Below are positions 17,701 to 30,021 of a stretch of 64,000 bases of DNA, piece by piece. Position 1 is the first letter of the stretch. The number at the start of each line of letters is the position of its first letter. The DNA is taken from the NCBI RefSeq assembly GCF_006345825.1, contig NZ_VCIX01000053.1:1-64000 (forward strand), in the 5' to 3' direction. This DNA is from Paenibacillus paridis (lineage in GTDB: Bacteria; Bacillota; Bacilli; Paenibacillales; Paenibacillaceae). Both the position numbers and the translations under genes were made by a program. The notes under the pieces are model-generated. The model worked only from the letters and a program-made list of their open reading frames with translations. It was not told the DNA's origin and did no database searches.

Positions 17701-19911
17701 GGTTTGTTCCATGTCGAATTGGATAGTGTCGGGATCACGGCAGAGGGGGGTGCTTACCTTCAGCTCTACGGGTATTTCTATTACGAGATCTCATCTTCGG
17801 CAAAGGCAAAAACGTTAGGAGCGCTGGTTCTGGAAATCGGCATGTATGTGGAGGCAGAGTGGGGGGCGCAGATCTTCGGCGGGTCAATCTCGTATTCCGA
17901 CCTCTTTTATAGTGAGTACTGGCCGCTTTATAGAGCCGGCACGCCGACTGGTCATTTCATCGATTTCGCCTATGAAGAAAAAGAAGCGCCTTCCTTTGTC
18001 GCCTTTGAGGGGAAAACCTTCCCATCAATCGATGACGCTTTTAAGCTGAAAGATTTGAATCTGATAACGGGCGAAATCATTACGGGTAAAGATCGTCCTG
18101 AGAATTACACCATTAGTTTCAATAATAATAAGTTTACGTACGATTCGAAGACATCCCGTGTAACCGTATCGCCAACAGCCGCGGATGATATTCTAACCAG
18201 CAGGATGACCGTAACGTGGAAGGGCTCAACAACGGGTTTAAATTCCCTTCCCTACTCGCGCAATATTGATTTGACCTGGTACAAGAGCGGATACGGCTCT
18301 ATCCATTTGAATCCTAATGTTCTAGTATCAGACGAAATTCAATTGTACAGTTTCGGTCGGGTTGTCCTGCCGGTCAAAGCGTCAGTCAAAAAAGAAAAGA
18401 GATTAACAAACGTGCCCAAAGTGACTGGGTTTACATTCAAGGGTTGGGCTTTGGATGCTGCAGGAACGAAGCCCTACATCATTCCTGACACTATGCCATC
18501 AGGAAATATAACGCTTTATGCGCAATGGACACCGCACACCAATATACCCTACTTAGTCGATTACATTACGGTCGATCCCAATACAGGGGACCGCACCACC
18601 AAGAAAAAAAACACCTTTTCCGGTACGGCAGGAGCTTCTGTTTCACCGGAACCGATAAAAATCGAAGGATATGATACACCGCCAACACGAACCATTATAA
18701 TAGCCGGAACCGGTTTATCGAAACTGAGCTACGAATACTTGCCTGCCACGCGCAAAATGACTTTCTATGCCGACCCGAGCGGAACTTCGATCGTTTATTC
18801 AGCCAGAAGCTTTTCAGCGATACCGGGCAGTGCAGTACCGAATTTCTCCAAGCCGGGTTATACCTTTGCTGGCTGGTCACAGGCAATTCCAAGCATGATG
18901 CCGTCAAGCGACACTACTTATACAGCAACTTGGAAGTTACGGAACGATATGCCCTACCGTGTTTCGGACAGACTGCAGGGTCTCGGAAGCACCTCGCTTT
19001 ACGTTGAAGTCGGCACGGGAAGCTTCCAAGGCACAACCGGCGCAATTGCGGAACCAGCGACCCAGCTGTATCCCGGCTTTACCTATGACCATAGCACAGC
19101 CTATGACAGCAGTGGCAAAGCATTGGCATCGAGTACGGTTGCAGCCGATGGAAGCCTCACGACCGTGCGTTATTACACACGTAACAGCTACAATTTGACG
19201 TTTGATGCAAATGGAGGTGCTGGTGGCTCCAAAGCTCAAGTTCAGTACGGCGCTGCCATACAGGCGCCAACCGTAACGAGGTCAGGCTGTTCTTTCACCG
19301 GTTGGTCCCCTGTGATGGCAAGCACGATGCCGGCTCAAGACACATCCTATGCCGCACAATGGTATTGTTCGCCGCCGGCACCAACACCGGCACCAACACC
19401 GGTACCAACGCCAGTGCTTAGCGACGCTAAGTTGGTTTTGACCAATGTGAACGGGAATGTGAGTGGGAGCAGCCTTTCGGTTCCAAGCGCTCTGACCGTA
19501 GGTCAGTTGTTGAGCGGGTTAACGTTATCCCCGCACGCTGCCGCAAGCGTGTTGGATCAAGACTTGGTACCTGTAACCGATGAGACGTCCGATATCTCTT
19601 CAGGTATGATCGTACGTGTTACTGCACAAAATTCGTCTACTGCGGATTATCTTATTCTGTACAACGATGTTACTTTGACCTCGCTATCGTCCAGCTATCA
19701 AATTGATCCGGTCGCGGGAACGATTACCGTGCCTCTGTATACGTATTATGGCAGCTTCACTTATGCTGTTATCGGACCGCTGAATGGAAGCTATAAAGCT
19801 TATCATCAGGACAATACAGAGATTACACACGATAATCTGCGAAACACCGATAGGCTAATCGTAACCGCACAGGACGGCAGTCAAAAGACGTATATCTTTG
19901 TCATACAGTAA
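14785..19911 (+). CDS. Large S-layer homology (SLH) domain cell-surface protein
   Basis: This 1,708-residue protein has a signal peptide (about 1-28), then three SLH domains (about 48-230; for example DVTPSAWFYDAVMYVKQNGLFSG, shown by its WFYDAV and SRAMYV-type motifs) that bind pyruvylated secondary cell-wall polymer. A Listeria-Bacteroides (InlB-like) repeat follows (FDPNGG...FNGWYKD). The central 900 residues are large beta-rich regions without a family I recognise. Three more InlB-like repeats (GFTFKGWAL, GYTFAGWSQ, CSFTGWSPV) and a PTPAPTPVPTP linker precede a terminal beta domain. The start is TTG 14785 or TTG 14791; AGGAGG at 14775-14780 fits the second slightly better. A dyad lies upstream. 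Likely an adhesin or scaffold; its partner is unknown. Confidence 0.9.
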   Translation: MNLYKRLLSLLLFSCILLTAITPGISAASPTSVEPVAATKTTAQPAPQSLFEDVTPSAWFYDAVMYVKQNGLFSGTSKDLFSPDATMSRAMYVTVLGRIAKVDASQYKTSAFIDVQPGDWYAPYVQWAIESGITSGTGSNRFSPDVAISREQMATLTVKYFESDGIPYQANDSTSTPDDISDISPWAVDAAEKLWQAGLFTGDTNGSFQPRSKATRAEAAALFMRMDKVARASDSITYTVAFDPNGGSPIDSLSLNRGESLNQLPLAFKQGSIFNGWYKDRAFTQPVMKHDTVKSDITLYANYMASPDDAVKITPNAYAMEQAPNFKIAVKDSTGKMTAAAVQAGMTFKSPSNSDFAGIAVTGSNGSFTVAAKNGGFEEGSTYQITLNDTSLTFTGKDATTRNYIFSIAKQEVMRLPLNPYMIYLKFSDISQMSQNGVSVASPSIAVMSANVGGGSGQNPSPAASGSFRYGGNTRLKVGDTVSVYEGTRPDLRTLNTSDDGDIAYVAITAINGNIYSYTGANPMNVLLKPNVLPVDPASDTDGDRTNRSITVAPASMDYSDAKYAPMGLNAATVARVGDYLALVNMRTGASSGYGKVTSISSSENQYVIAYTDATQDDITHALNFYKQETIDGADLLSQSEITALENQIKRQALASGFVDEAANQLSAAALQTDSFKTLSAASVPTPLRNGKKPEVRTLSLDPREENADVTLHNLQVSANVGTTLSHFQGKSGMRLNLAVSSDIQVSTGAKNDILIHMNAAFTEEIALSVGVNGNTVWGYIDLGLFDLPYPKDYQASANLDAFTFTSIDASAQIGTVAADTPLDAYANIWNTAKNKVDIKAQLKAVLEQSPSTPATVNVNTLVESYQAMLENETDWVDLVEEEIFEYDKHLLMGLLHINFKGNFVISMNPNIALGIGFSYESAKRYTASFKLSEGSPSFGTVDLPGDGTYDFYFYVMGTLGLKAGIRLDLAAGLFHVELDSVGITAEGGAYLQLYGYFYYEISSSAKAKTLGALVLEIGMYVEAEWGAQIFGGSISYSDLFYSEYWPLYRAGTPTGHFIDFAYEEKEAPSFVAFEGKTFPSIDDAFKLKDLNLITGEIITGKDRPENYTISFNNNKFTYDSKTSRVTVSPTAADDILTSRMTVTWKGSTTGLNSLPYSRNIDLTWYKSGYGSIHLNPNVLVSDEIQLYSFGRVVLPVKASVKKEKRLTNVPKVTGFTFKGWALDAAGTKPYIIPDTMPSGNITLYAQWTPHTNIPYLVDYITVDPNTGDRTTKKKNTFSGTAGASVSPEPIKIEGYDTPPTRTIIIAGTGLSKLSYEYLPATRKMTFYADPSGTSIVYSARSFSAIPGSAVPNFSKPGYTFAGWSQAIPSMMPSSDTTYTATWKLRNDMPYRVSDRLQGLGSTSLYVEVGTGSFQGTTGAIAEPATQLYPGFTYDHSTAYDSSGKALASSTVAADGSLTTVRYYTRNSYNLTFDANGGAGGSKAQVQYGAAIQAPTVTRSGCSFTGWSPVMASTMPAQDTSYAAQWYCSPPAPTPAPTPVPTPVLSDAKLVLTNVNGNVSGSSLSVPSALTVGQLLSGLTLSPHAAASVLDQDLVPVTDETSDISSGMIVRVTAQNSSTADYLILYNDVTLTSLSSSYQIDPVAGTITVPLYTYYGSFTYAVIGPLNGSYKAYHQDNTEITHDNLRNTDRLIVTAQDGSQKTYIFVIQ

Positions 19912-19939
19912 GTTCATAGACAGACATGGCATGTAATAA

Positions 19940-19985
19940 TGAAATCTCCCGCACCTGGTCACAGCGTGCGGGAGATTTCATTTTA
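19940..19985. terminator. Bidirectional terminator
   Basis: A 14-base perfect stem (TGAAATCTCCCGCA / TGCGGGAGATTTCA) lies between the convergent SLH and response regulator genes, with T-rich flanks on both strands. Confidence 0.92.
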
Positions 19986-19986
19986 T

Positions 19987-20916
19987 CTAGATTATTTTTT
20001 TCATTTCGTAGTAACCGGCTTTTTTCGTATCGCCGCGTTCCCTATAAAACTGAATCAGAGTATTCAATGCATTGTCGAACCTTACTTCGTAAGGTTGCTG
20101 TATACTTAATGCCCATGAATAAAGCTTAGTTTCAAATAGCATGCCTTTGTACAGCTCCACCATTTGCTCCAGGATTTCTATTTTACTCTTATCTGCATTA
20201 TAATTTTTACTGAAGTGATCAAAATCGAGCAAATCCATTTTAATGTCTTCGGTGTTGAGCCAAATGTTCCCAAGTCTGCTCTTGATCAAATGGTGGATTC
20301 CAAATGCGTCGAATCGCTTTTTTAAGTTATATTGTGTCGTATATAAGTTTGCATAACCTTTATCTATCTCCAGATTGGGCCACAAGTCATTAATGATTCT
20401 GTCTCTGGAAACGTACTTGCCGTTCATGCATAGCAAATAGGCAAAAAGCTCTTCCGTTTTTTTGGTTCGCCACTTGTCGTCGATTAATTTCCCGTCTATA
20501 AATACGGCAAAATCGCCAAAACACTTGATTTCCATTTTGTGTCCCGTGCCGCTTTTGCTTCTAATCTTCTTTATTTTTTCCAAGGTGACATAAAGCTGTT
20601 CGAATTTCACCGGCTTAACGAGGAAATCCAACGCTTTTGTTTCAAGCGTGTCTGTCACATAGGCATGGTAAGCGGATGTAAAAACAAAATCCATATCCGG
20701 TCTTTTTTTGAACATCATCCCGAGCAAGTTTATGCCATCGATCTCTGGCATTTCAATATCTAGAAATGCAAGGTCAGGCTGTACGCTGTTCAGTTCTTCC
20801 AAGGCTGCCGCAGGATCTTCATACATCGCAACGACTTCGACATCCGCAATTTTTTGGAGCTTGTTCTTCAAGTTCCGCAGCGCATAATATTCGTCGTCTA
20901 CAATAATAACTTTCAT
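19987..20916 (-). CDS. Response regulator with SARP-type output (REC-wHTH-BTAD)
   Basis: The 309 residues begin with a receiver domain: Asp7/Asp8, phosphorylated Asp53 in LAFLDIEMPEIDG, and Lys in DFLVKPVKFEQL. After a linker comes a winged-helix domain (IKCFGDFAVFIDGK...RTKKTEELFAYLLCMNGKYVSRDRIINDLWP), then a BTAD-like helical domain (LYKGMLFETKLYSWAL). This is the SARP-like architecture often paired with 7TMR-DISM kinases. The ATG overlaps the stop of the upstream kinase gene by four bases. Converging on the SLH gene, it may control surface genes (inference). Confidence 0.9.
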   Translation of the reverse strand: MKVIIVDDEYYALRNLKNKLQKIADVEVVAMYEDPAAALEELNSVQPDLAFLDIEMPEIDGINLLGMMFKKRPDMDFVFTSAYHAYVTDTLETKALDFLVKPVKFEQLYVTLEKIKKIRSKSGTGHKMEIKCFGDFAVFIDGKLIDDKWRTKKTEELFAYLLCMNGKYVSRDRIINDLWPNLEIDKGYANLYTTQYNLKKRFDAFGIHHLIKSRLGNIWLNTEDIKMDLLDFDHFSKNYNADKSKIEILEQMVELYKGMLFETKLYSWALSIQQPYEVRFDNALNTLIQFYRERGDTKKAGYYEMKKII

Positions 20917-22736
20917 GTCTGCTCCTTAATGGGTACGTCAAAACGAACCGCGGTTCCTTTACCCTTCTCGCTAACGATATGAAGCTGTGTTCCATACTCG
21001 GCCTTAAGCCGCGCGTTTATGTTGGCTAGTCCAATGCCCTTGCCCGGCGAGTATTCAAGCAGTTTATATGCGTCTTCAATGCCGACACCGTCGTCTTCTA
21101 CCGCTATCAAGAACCCATATTCAAGCTCTTTAACCCTGATCGTGACTGTTCCTACAGTTTTCCTTTTACGTATTCCATGTTTAATTGCATTTTCTACCAA
21201 GGGTTGAATAACAAAGCGCGGCACCTTCAACTGAATACTTGGATCAATTTTATAGTTGACAACTATTTTGTTCGGGAATCTTGCTTGCTCAATGCGAACA
21301 TAAAAGTTGACAGCATCCAACTCCTCATGGATAGAAATAAATCTTTCCGAGTTGCCGTAATCGAATATATTTCTGAGATAATGGGATAAATCGTTGACCA
21401 AGCTTCCCGCCTTTTCTTTGTTTTCAGCAATAATCCCTTCTATAACATTCAAGGTGTTGTGAACAAAATGCGGATCCATCTGTGCCCGTATGAAAGCAAG
21501 CTCAAACTGCCTGGATTGAATTTCGGAATTTTCAAATAGAACTTGATTGCGTTGCTTCTCTGCATTTAATTTATTAATGATTTCTGCGAGAGACAGGGCA
21601 AAGGCGGTAGCAGAGGCACAAGAAAGAAAAAATAAGTAATAAATCATAATGTAACTTTGAGGTATCAATCCGAAAACCATCAAATAAAACAGGATTACCG
21701 ACAAAAAACACAAGAGCCATGCCGTTATGAGTTGCGGCGAACGAATGTTTTTGTTCCGTATTCCTTTAAACATAATTATGAAATACAATACAAACACCAC
21801 AGAAGATGCGCTCGCACCAAATGCTCCCAGCTCTTTACTGATGAAAAAAAACAGCAATAATGTAAGGGGGAAGTAAACAATGAGCAGCTTTAAACAAACA
21901 TCGATCTTGGGGAACTTGGTTTGGGTCTGAAATATTGCTCTCATAAACATGGCGATGGCAAGCGACATGAGAATGCCGATGCCTGTAGAATATTCCACAA
22001 TCCAATAGGCGTACTTGAAGCCCGTAATGTTTAAAAGTCCCGTCATTGCCGCATTCCACAGCAATGTGGTGAACACATAAAAGCAGTATTTTATAAAAGT
22101 TTTGTTTTTTATGGCTAAGCCCGTGACCAAATTATAAAAAAACAATGCCACCAAAACGCCGAATAAGATGCCCCCCGCCCAGACGTTTATCATGCTCGTC
22201 TTCCTAAAGAGATCTTCATTTGCGAGCTGGGCAATAAAGTTCTGTCCGTATAACGATTTGCTTGTCATGTATATGTACTGATTATGATCAAATTGAGGGG
22301 GGATTTTGAATGCGGGGTAGACATAGCTGATTTCATCGGAATTGCTCTTATACGCGTACCCGGAATGCTTTATTTCGTAATCGTTACTTGTTGGGATGTA
22401 AATCGTTACATCTTCAAAAAGAGGGTTATTGATGGTAAGGTAATTGATTTCATCCGCGTTATACCGGTTTATTTTTATTTTGAACCATAACGGGACTGGA
22501 GAATAGCCAACCTTGGAATAGTTGCCAGGCAGAGCTACGAATTGATCGCTGACTTCAACATCGAAAAAGGTCATTTTTCCTGACTTGTCTTGTAGAATCT
22601 CCATACTGATATTATCTTTGGATTTGTTCACATCTTGAAAGTAAATGGCGAAAACGAATGCGGTGCAAAGCGATATGGCCAAAAAAATGGTCATCATTTT
22701 CATTGGAAATTTAGTGGATTTCGATCCCATAAACAT
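20913..22736 (-). CDS. Membrane sensor histidine kinase, 7TMR-DISM extracellular and LytS-type catalytic domains
   Basis: Of 607 residues, 1-35 hold a first membrane helix, 35-180 an extracellular beta domain of the DISMED2 kind (VALPGNYSKVGYSPVPLWFKIKI-type strands), and 185-395 seven membrane helices. A short coiled coil leads to a His_kinase domain with the LytS/YehU motif QMDPHFVHNTLN (His about 423). The ATPase domain contains VENAIKHGIRKR (N box), AVEDDGVGIED (G1) and GKGIGLANINARL (G2). It is co-transcribed with the SARP-type regulator. These receptors usually sense carbohydrates or other small extracellular ligands; the signal here is unknown. Confidence 0.9.
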   Translation of the reverse strand: MFMGSKSTKFPMKMMTIFLAISLCTAFVFAIYFQDVNKSKDNISMEILQDKSGKMTFFDVEVSDQFVALPGNYSKVGYSPVPLWFKIKINRYNADEINYLTINNPLFEDVTIYIPTSNDYEIKHSGYAYKSNSDEISYVYPAFKIPPQFDHNQYIYMTSKSLYGQNFIAQLANEDLFRKTSMINVWAGGILFGVLVALFFYNLVTGLAIKNKTFIKYCFYVFTTLLWNAAMTGLLNITGFKYAYWIVEYSTGIGILMSLAIAMFMRAIFQTQTKFPKIDVCLKLLIVYFPLTLLLFFFISKELGAFGASASSVVFVLYFIIMFKGIRNKNIRSPQLITAWLLCFLSVILFYLMVFGLIPQSYIMIYYLFFLSCASATAFALSLAEIINKLNAEKQRNQVLFENSEIQSRQFELAFIRAQMDPHFVHNTLNVIEGIIAENKEKAGSLVNDLSHYLRNIFDYGNSERFISIHEELDAVNFYVRIEQARFPNKIVVNYKIDPSIQLKVPRFVIQPLVENAIKHGIRKRKTVGTVTIRVKELEYGFLIAVEDDGVGIEDAYKLLEYSPGKGIGLANINARLKAEYGTQLHIVSEKGKGTAVRFDVPIKEQT

Positions 22737-22850
22737 ACTCCCCAGTAAACCCGAACGGTGTCGACTCTTGGAGCAATTTTACCATGCTTCCTGCTATCCT
22801 TCAATCTATCCTTGGTGCACAACAGTGACGAGCTAGAATATCCTCATTAA

Positions 22851-22883
22851 AAATAAAAAAGAACCATACAACAGTAAGGTTCT
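22851..22883 (-). terminator. Terminator of tRNA-Arg
   Basis: On the minus strand AGAACC pairs with GGTTCT over a 12-base loop and is followed by a T-rich run, 16 bases after the CCA. Confidence 0.75.
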
Positions 22884-22898
22884 GAAAGGTTTGGAAAA

Positions 22899-22973
22899 TG
22901 GCGGCCCCGGCCAGAATCGAACTGACATCTACCCTTTAGGAGAGGGTTGCTCTATCCGTTGAGCTACGGAGCC
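22899..22973 (-). tRNA. tRNA-Arg (anticodon CCU)
   Basis: The 75-base cloverleaf has acceptor GGCTCCG/CGGGGCC (one G-U), D-arm GCTC/GAGC, anticodon stem ACCCT/AGGGT with loop CTCCTAA (anticodon CCT), T-arm GTCAG-TTCGATT-CTGGC, discriminator G and an encoded CCA. It decodes AGG. Confidence 0.93.
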
Positions 22974-23075
22974 ACGTTGAAAGGGGTAACCTTGCCAGCT
23001 AGCGCCTCGCACAAACATACCCTCAAAAATACTAAAAATTACGTGACAGTAAAGGGTTTCGATGTTGTAAGTGAA

Positions 23076-23151
23076 GCGTGCCGTGATAGCCATTGAAGGC
23101 ATGAATTGCAATTTAGGAAACGTTTGCTCTATCCGGATGAGCTACGGACGC
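23076..23151 (-). pseudogene. Degenerate tRNA-Arg-like sequence
   Basis: Directly upstream of tRNA-Arg on the same strand is a 76-base tRNA-like stretch. Its 5' half (GCGTCCGTAGCTCA, CCGGATAGAGCAA, TCCTAA) matches the functional gene. The anticodon stem AACGT/ATTGC cannot pair, the T-arm is only partly pairable, the 3' acceptor reads CGGCACGC with one extra base, and there is no CCA. It looks like a decayed duplicate of a tRNA-Arg(CCU) gene. Confidence 0.65.
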
Positions 23152-23375
23152 GCAGCAACTTTTATTTTATCATGAGAAGAGTAAAGAGTGCAAGATTAGA
23201 ACCCAGATTTACAAGCTGAGAAGGCAGCGAAAAACAATTTCAGGCCGTTTGTTTAGAGTGCTCTGCATTTTTTGTCGAAAAAACTCTCTAAAGATGTAAG
23301 AATAGCAGGAATTATAGCGACGGAAGCGAATATTGTTTAGGAATATTGAGAATGAACGGCCGGAGGAGTCCCCAC

Positions 23376-24527
23376 ATGCATGACAGCGCTCATGATTCCC
23401 ATTCTTTTAAATTAGACTTATCTCCCGAACAGATGTTAAAGGTTATTTTTGAATATACCGCAAAAATAGCGATTGAGAAAAAGCTAGAATCCGTTCTTAT
23501 TCTAATGGCAAATATGGGCCGAGAGATGGTTGTGGCAGACCGCTGCACAGTATGGCTTATTGATGCCGCTCACGCGGAGTTGTTTACCGTGGTAGCCCAT
23601 GGAATAAAGGAAATAAGGATTCCTTACGGGAGCGGGCTGGTAGGTGCAGCGATCAGCTCGGGACTGCCTATTTTTATAGATGATGCTTATGAAGACGCGC
23701 GGCACAACCCGGAAAGTGATAAAAAAACGGGCTATCGCACAAAATCGATTATGACCATCCCTTTTCGGAACAACCAAGGCGAGGTGATGGGCGCCTATCA
23801 GGCAATTAATAAATTAACTCAAGCCCAAACCTTTTCAACGCAAGATATGGAATATTTAACTCTGGCTGCATCCTATTCGGGGAAGTCTCTAGAATCGATT
23901 ATGCTGCATCAGGAAATTATTGAAACGCAAAAAGAGATTATTTTGGCAATGGGAAAAATCGGGGAAGGCCGCTCAAAGGAAACGGGAAATCATGTAAAAC
24001 GAGTAGCTCAGTACTCCTATATCTTGGCAATAGGTTTAGGAATGAGTGAGTGGGAAGCGGAAATGCTGCGAAGCGCTTCTCCTATGCACGATATTGGCAA
24101 GGTAGCTATCCCTGATTCTGTATTAAACAAGCCGGGAAAGCTCACGGAAGAAGAATTCGAACAAATGAAGCAGCATGCAGATATTGGCTATGAGTTTTTG
24201 CGAAACTCCAAAAGGCAGCTTCTGCAGGCCGCGGCAATAGTCGCTTGGCAGCATCATGAAAAGTGGGACGGATCGGGCTATCCTAGGGGGCTTATGGGAG
24301 AGGATATCCATCTGTACGGGCGAATCACGGCGCTTGCAGATGTATTTGATGCATTAGGGAGTTCTCGCGTGTATAAGCCGGCATGGAAGCTCGATCGCAT
24401 ACTTGAGTTAATTGAGGCTGAACGGGGGCGTCATTTTGACCCTATGGTGGTGGATGTATTTTTTAAGGAGCTGCCTTCTATATTGGAAGTCAGAGATCGG
24501 GAAGCGGACATCCCTGAAATGGAATAG
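23376..24527 (+). CDS. GAF and HD-GYP domain protein, probable c-di-GMP phosphodiesterase
   Basis: Residues about 25-180 form a GAF domain (VADRCTVWLIDAAHAELFT, FRNNQGEVMGAYQAINK), followed by a helix and an HD-GYP domain (about 195-375). The metal-binding motifs are complete: GNHVKRVA, SPMHDIGKVAIPD, HHEKWDGSGYPRGL and DVFDALGS. The GYP triplet is intact, so cyclic-di-GMP hydrolysis is likely. The start is ATG 23376 because GGAGGAG (23362-23368) ends 7 bases before it; earlier TTG and ATG codons lack a site. A Spo0A-box-like heptamer (TGTCGAA, 23273-23279) lies upstream. The gene is monocistronic. Confidence 0.92.
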   Translation: MHDSAHDSHSFKLDLSPEQMLKVIFEYTAKIAIEKKLESVLILMANMGREMVVADRCTVWLIDAAHAELFTVVAHGIKEIRIPYGSGLVGAAISSGLPIFIDDAYEDARHNPESDKKTGYRTKSIMTIPFRNNQGEVMGAYQAINKLTQAQTFSTQDMEYLTLAASYSGKSLESIMLHQEIIETQKEIILAMGKIGEGRSKETGNHVKRVAQYSYILAIGLGMSEWEAEMLRSASPMHDIGKVAIPDSVLNKPGKLTEEEFEQMKQHADIGYEFLRNSKRQLLQAAAIVAWQHHEKWDGSGYPRGLMGEDIHLYGRITALADVFDALGSSRVYKPAWKLDRILELIEAERGRHFDPMVVDVFFKELPSILEVRDREADIPEME

Positions 24528-24539
24528 TATTTGCTGGCA

Positions 24540-24577
24540 AGACCTCATTGGAGAAATCCTTTGGGGTCTTTTTTTGC
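24540..24577 (+). terminator. Terminator after the HD-GYP gene
   Basis: AGACCTC pairs with GGGGTCT (loop with inner GGA/TCC pairs) and is followed by seven T. Confidence 0.8.
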
Positions 24578-24761
24578 TAAATAACGACATTGGCCTATGT
24601 AAATTTTTTAATTTATCATTTTTTGCCTGTCCGTTATTTGCGCAACTAGGTATATACCGTGCTCGACACCAGATTTGGACATAGACTGATTTAGCTATTA
24701 TATATCTCTGTCTTAGCATAGCGGGTTTTTACTACATGAGCGGGAGGGCGAGAAAACATTC

Positions 24762-28561
<3,800 letters not shown>

Positions 28562-28633
28562 TAAAGTGACAGTAACAGGACAAAAGTATGGGAATATGAT
28601 GAATCAATCTTATCGACTCGTAGGAGTGTGATT

Positions 28634-29737
28634 TTGTTGATTTCCATCAGCTTGTGCTTAATTGTCAAAAATGAAGAAGATACGTTAGGGCGGTGCCTTT
28701 CCTCTGTGAAAGGCATCGCCGATGAAATTATTATTGTGGACACAGGTTCTACGGATGCAACAAAGCAGGTTGCGGGCGAGTTTACAAATCGTATCGAGCA
28801 TTTTACATGGATCGATGATTTTGCGGCAGCCCGCAACTTTGCTTTCTCTTTGGCGACTAAGTCTTATATCATGTGGCTGGATGCGGATGACATCCTGAAG
28901 GAGACAGACCAACAGAAACTGATTGCGTTAAAGAAAAGTTTGGATCCAGGTGTTGATTCGGTCTCGATGGAATATCATCTGGCTTTCGATGAATTCGGCA
29001 ATGTAACATCTAAATTAAGACGAAACCGAATCGTAAAGCGGGAACGTGCTTTCCAATGGATCGGTCCGGTGCATGAGTATCTTGAAGTGTATGGGAATAT
29101 CTATCATAGCGATGCAGCCGTCACCCATAGCAGTATTCATCATGATAGTGACCGCAACTTAAATATTTATGAGCAGAGATTGGCCAAAGGGGAGATATTT
29201 TCTCCGCGCGATTTGTTTTATTATGCCAACGAGCTTAAGGATCATGCTAAATTTGAAGCGGCTATCCGATATTATGATAAATTTCTGGCAACCGGAAAAG
29301 GCTGGATTGAGGATAACGTCGCCTCTTGCAGCAGACTTGCGGATTGTTACAATGAGCTGAAGGAAACCCGGAATATGGTCGATTCCATTTTTCGTTCATT
29401 TCATTATGATCGGCCCCGACCTGAATTTTGCTGTCGATTAGGTTACCATTTCTTGCAGCAGGCAGACTATAAGCTTGCGATTTACTGGTATAAGCAGGCG
29501 TTAAGCGTGGATAGGAATGAGGAAAACTGGGGATTTGAAAATCTGGCTTGCTCTACGTGGCTGCCAAATTTGCAGCTTTGTGTATGCTATGATCGTATTG
29601 GCGAGTATGAAACGGCGAATGAGCATAATGAAAAAGCGGCACAATTCCGGCCAACGGATGAGCGGATTTTAGCAAATCGTGATTACTTAAATAAGCGTTT
29701 AGGCAAAAACACGAATGAAGAGATTGTACAGTCATAA
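28634..29737 (+). CDS. Family 2 glycosyltransferase with C-terminal TPR-like repeats
   Basis: The N-terminal 200 residues form a GT-A domain: LCLIVKNEEDTLGRCLSSV, ADEIIIVDTGSTD, and the DxD-like metal site MWLDADD. WIGPVHEYLEV then follows, typical of SunS-like and exosporium glycosyltransferases. The rest is helical with TPR-like pairs (FEAAIRYYDKFLATGKG, YKLAIYWYKQALSVDR). The start is probably TTG 28634 or 28637, because AGGAG at 28622-28626 is too close to the GTG at 28628. It lies 72 bases behind the collagen-like gene, so it probably glycosylates the Thr residues of that protein (inference from context). Confidence 0.87.
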   Translation: MLISISLCLIVKNEEDTLGRCLSSVKGIADEIIIVDTGSTDATKQVAGEFTNRIEHFTWIDDFAAARNFAFSLATKSYIMWLDADDILKETDQQKLIALKKSLDPGVDSVSMEYHLAFDEFGNVTSKLRRNRIVKRERAFQWIGPVHEYLEVYGNIYHSDAAVTHSSIHHDSDRNLNIYEQRLAKGEIFSPRDLFYYANELKDHAKFEAAIRYYDKFLATGKGWIEDNVASCSRLADCYNELKETRNMVDSIFRSFHYDRPRPEFCCRLGYHFLQQADYKLAIYWYKQALSVDRNEENWGFENLACSTWLPNLQLCVCYDRIGEYETANEHNEKAAQFRPTDERILANRDYLNKRLGKNTNEEIVQS

Positions 29738-29744
29738 CGGTATT

Positions 29745-29783
29745 AGCGGCTGACCCTGTGAAGGGTGTGAGCCGCTTTTTTGT
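29745..29783 (+). terminator. Terminator after the glycosyltransferase gene
   Basis: The stem AGCGGCT / AGCCGCT with inner ACCCT/AGGGT is followed by six T. Confidence 0.88.
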
Positions 29784-29801
29784 TTTTAACCGAGAATGAG
29801 A

Positions 29802-29867
29802 TTGACAAGCTTAGTTGAATGCATTATATTATATTTTATAAAACTTAATTGTATCAAATTTAATTAT
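29802..29867 (+). promoter_or_regulatory. Promoter of ohr with candidate OhrR operator
   Basis: TTGACA (29802-29807) and TATATT (29825-29830) are spaced 17 bases apart. Just downstream lies the AT-rich element AACTTAATTGTATC followed by AAATTTAATTA (29842-29867), which resembles the TACAATTAAATTGTA sites of the peroxide-sensing repressor OhrR. No ohrR gene is next to ohr in this window. The leader to the start codon is about 185 bases. Confidence 0.55.
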
Positions 29868-30021
29868 TGCTTTTCTCGTATGTTGCATTAAAGAATAGAA
29901 CATCAGGATTTGGGTAATAAGAAAGCAAGATGTCTTCATGCATTAGAGAAGACAAAAGGGAATGAAGTGAGGCAGCTAGCTTCTGAGCATCATAACAAAA
30001 AAAAAATCGGAGGAATAAAAC

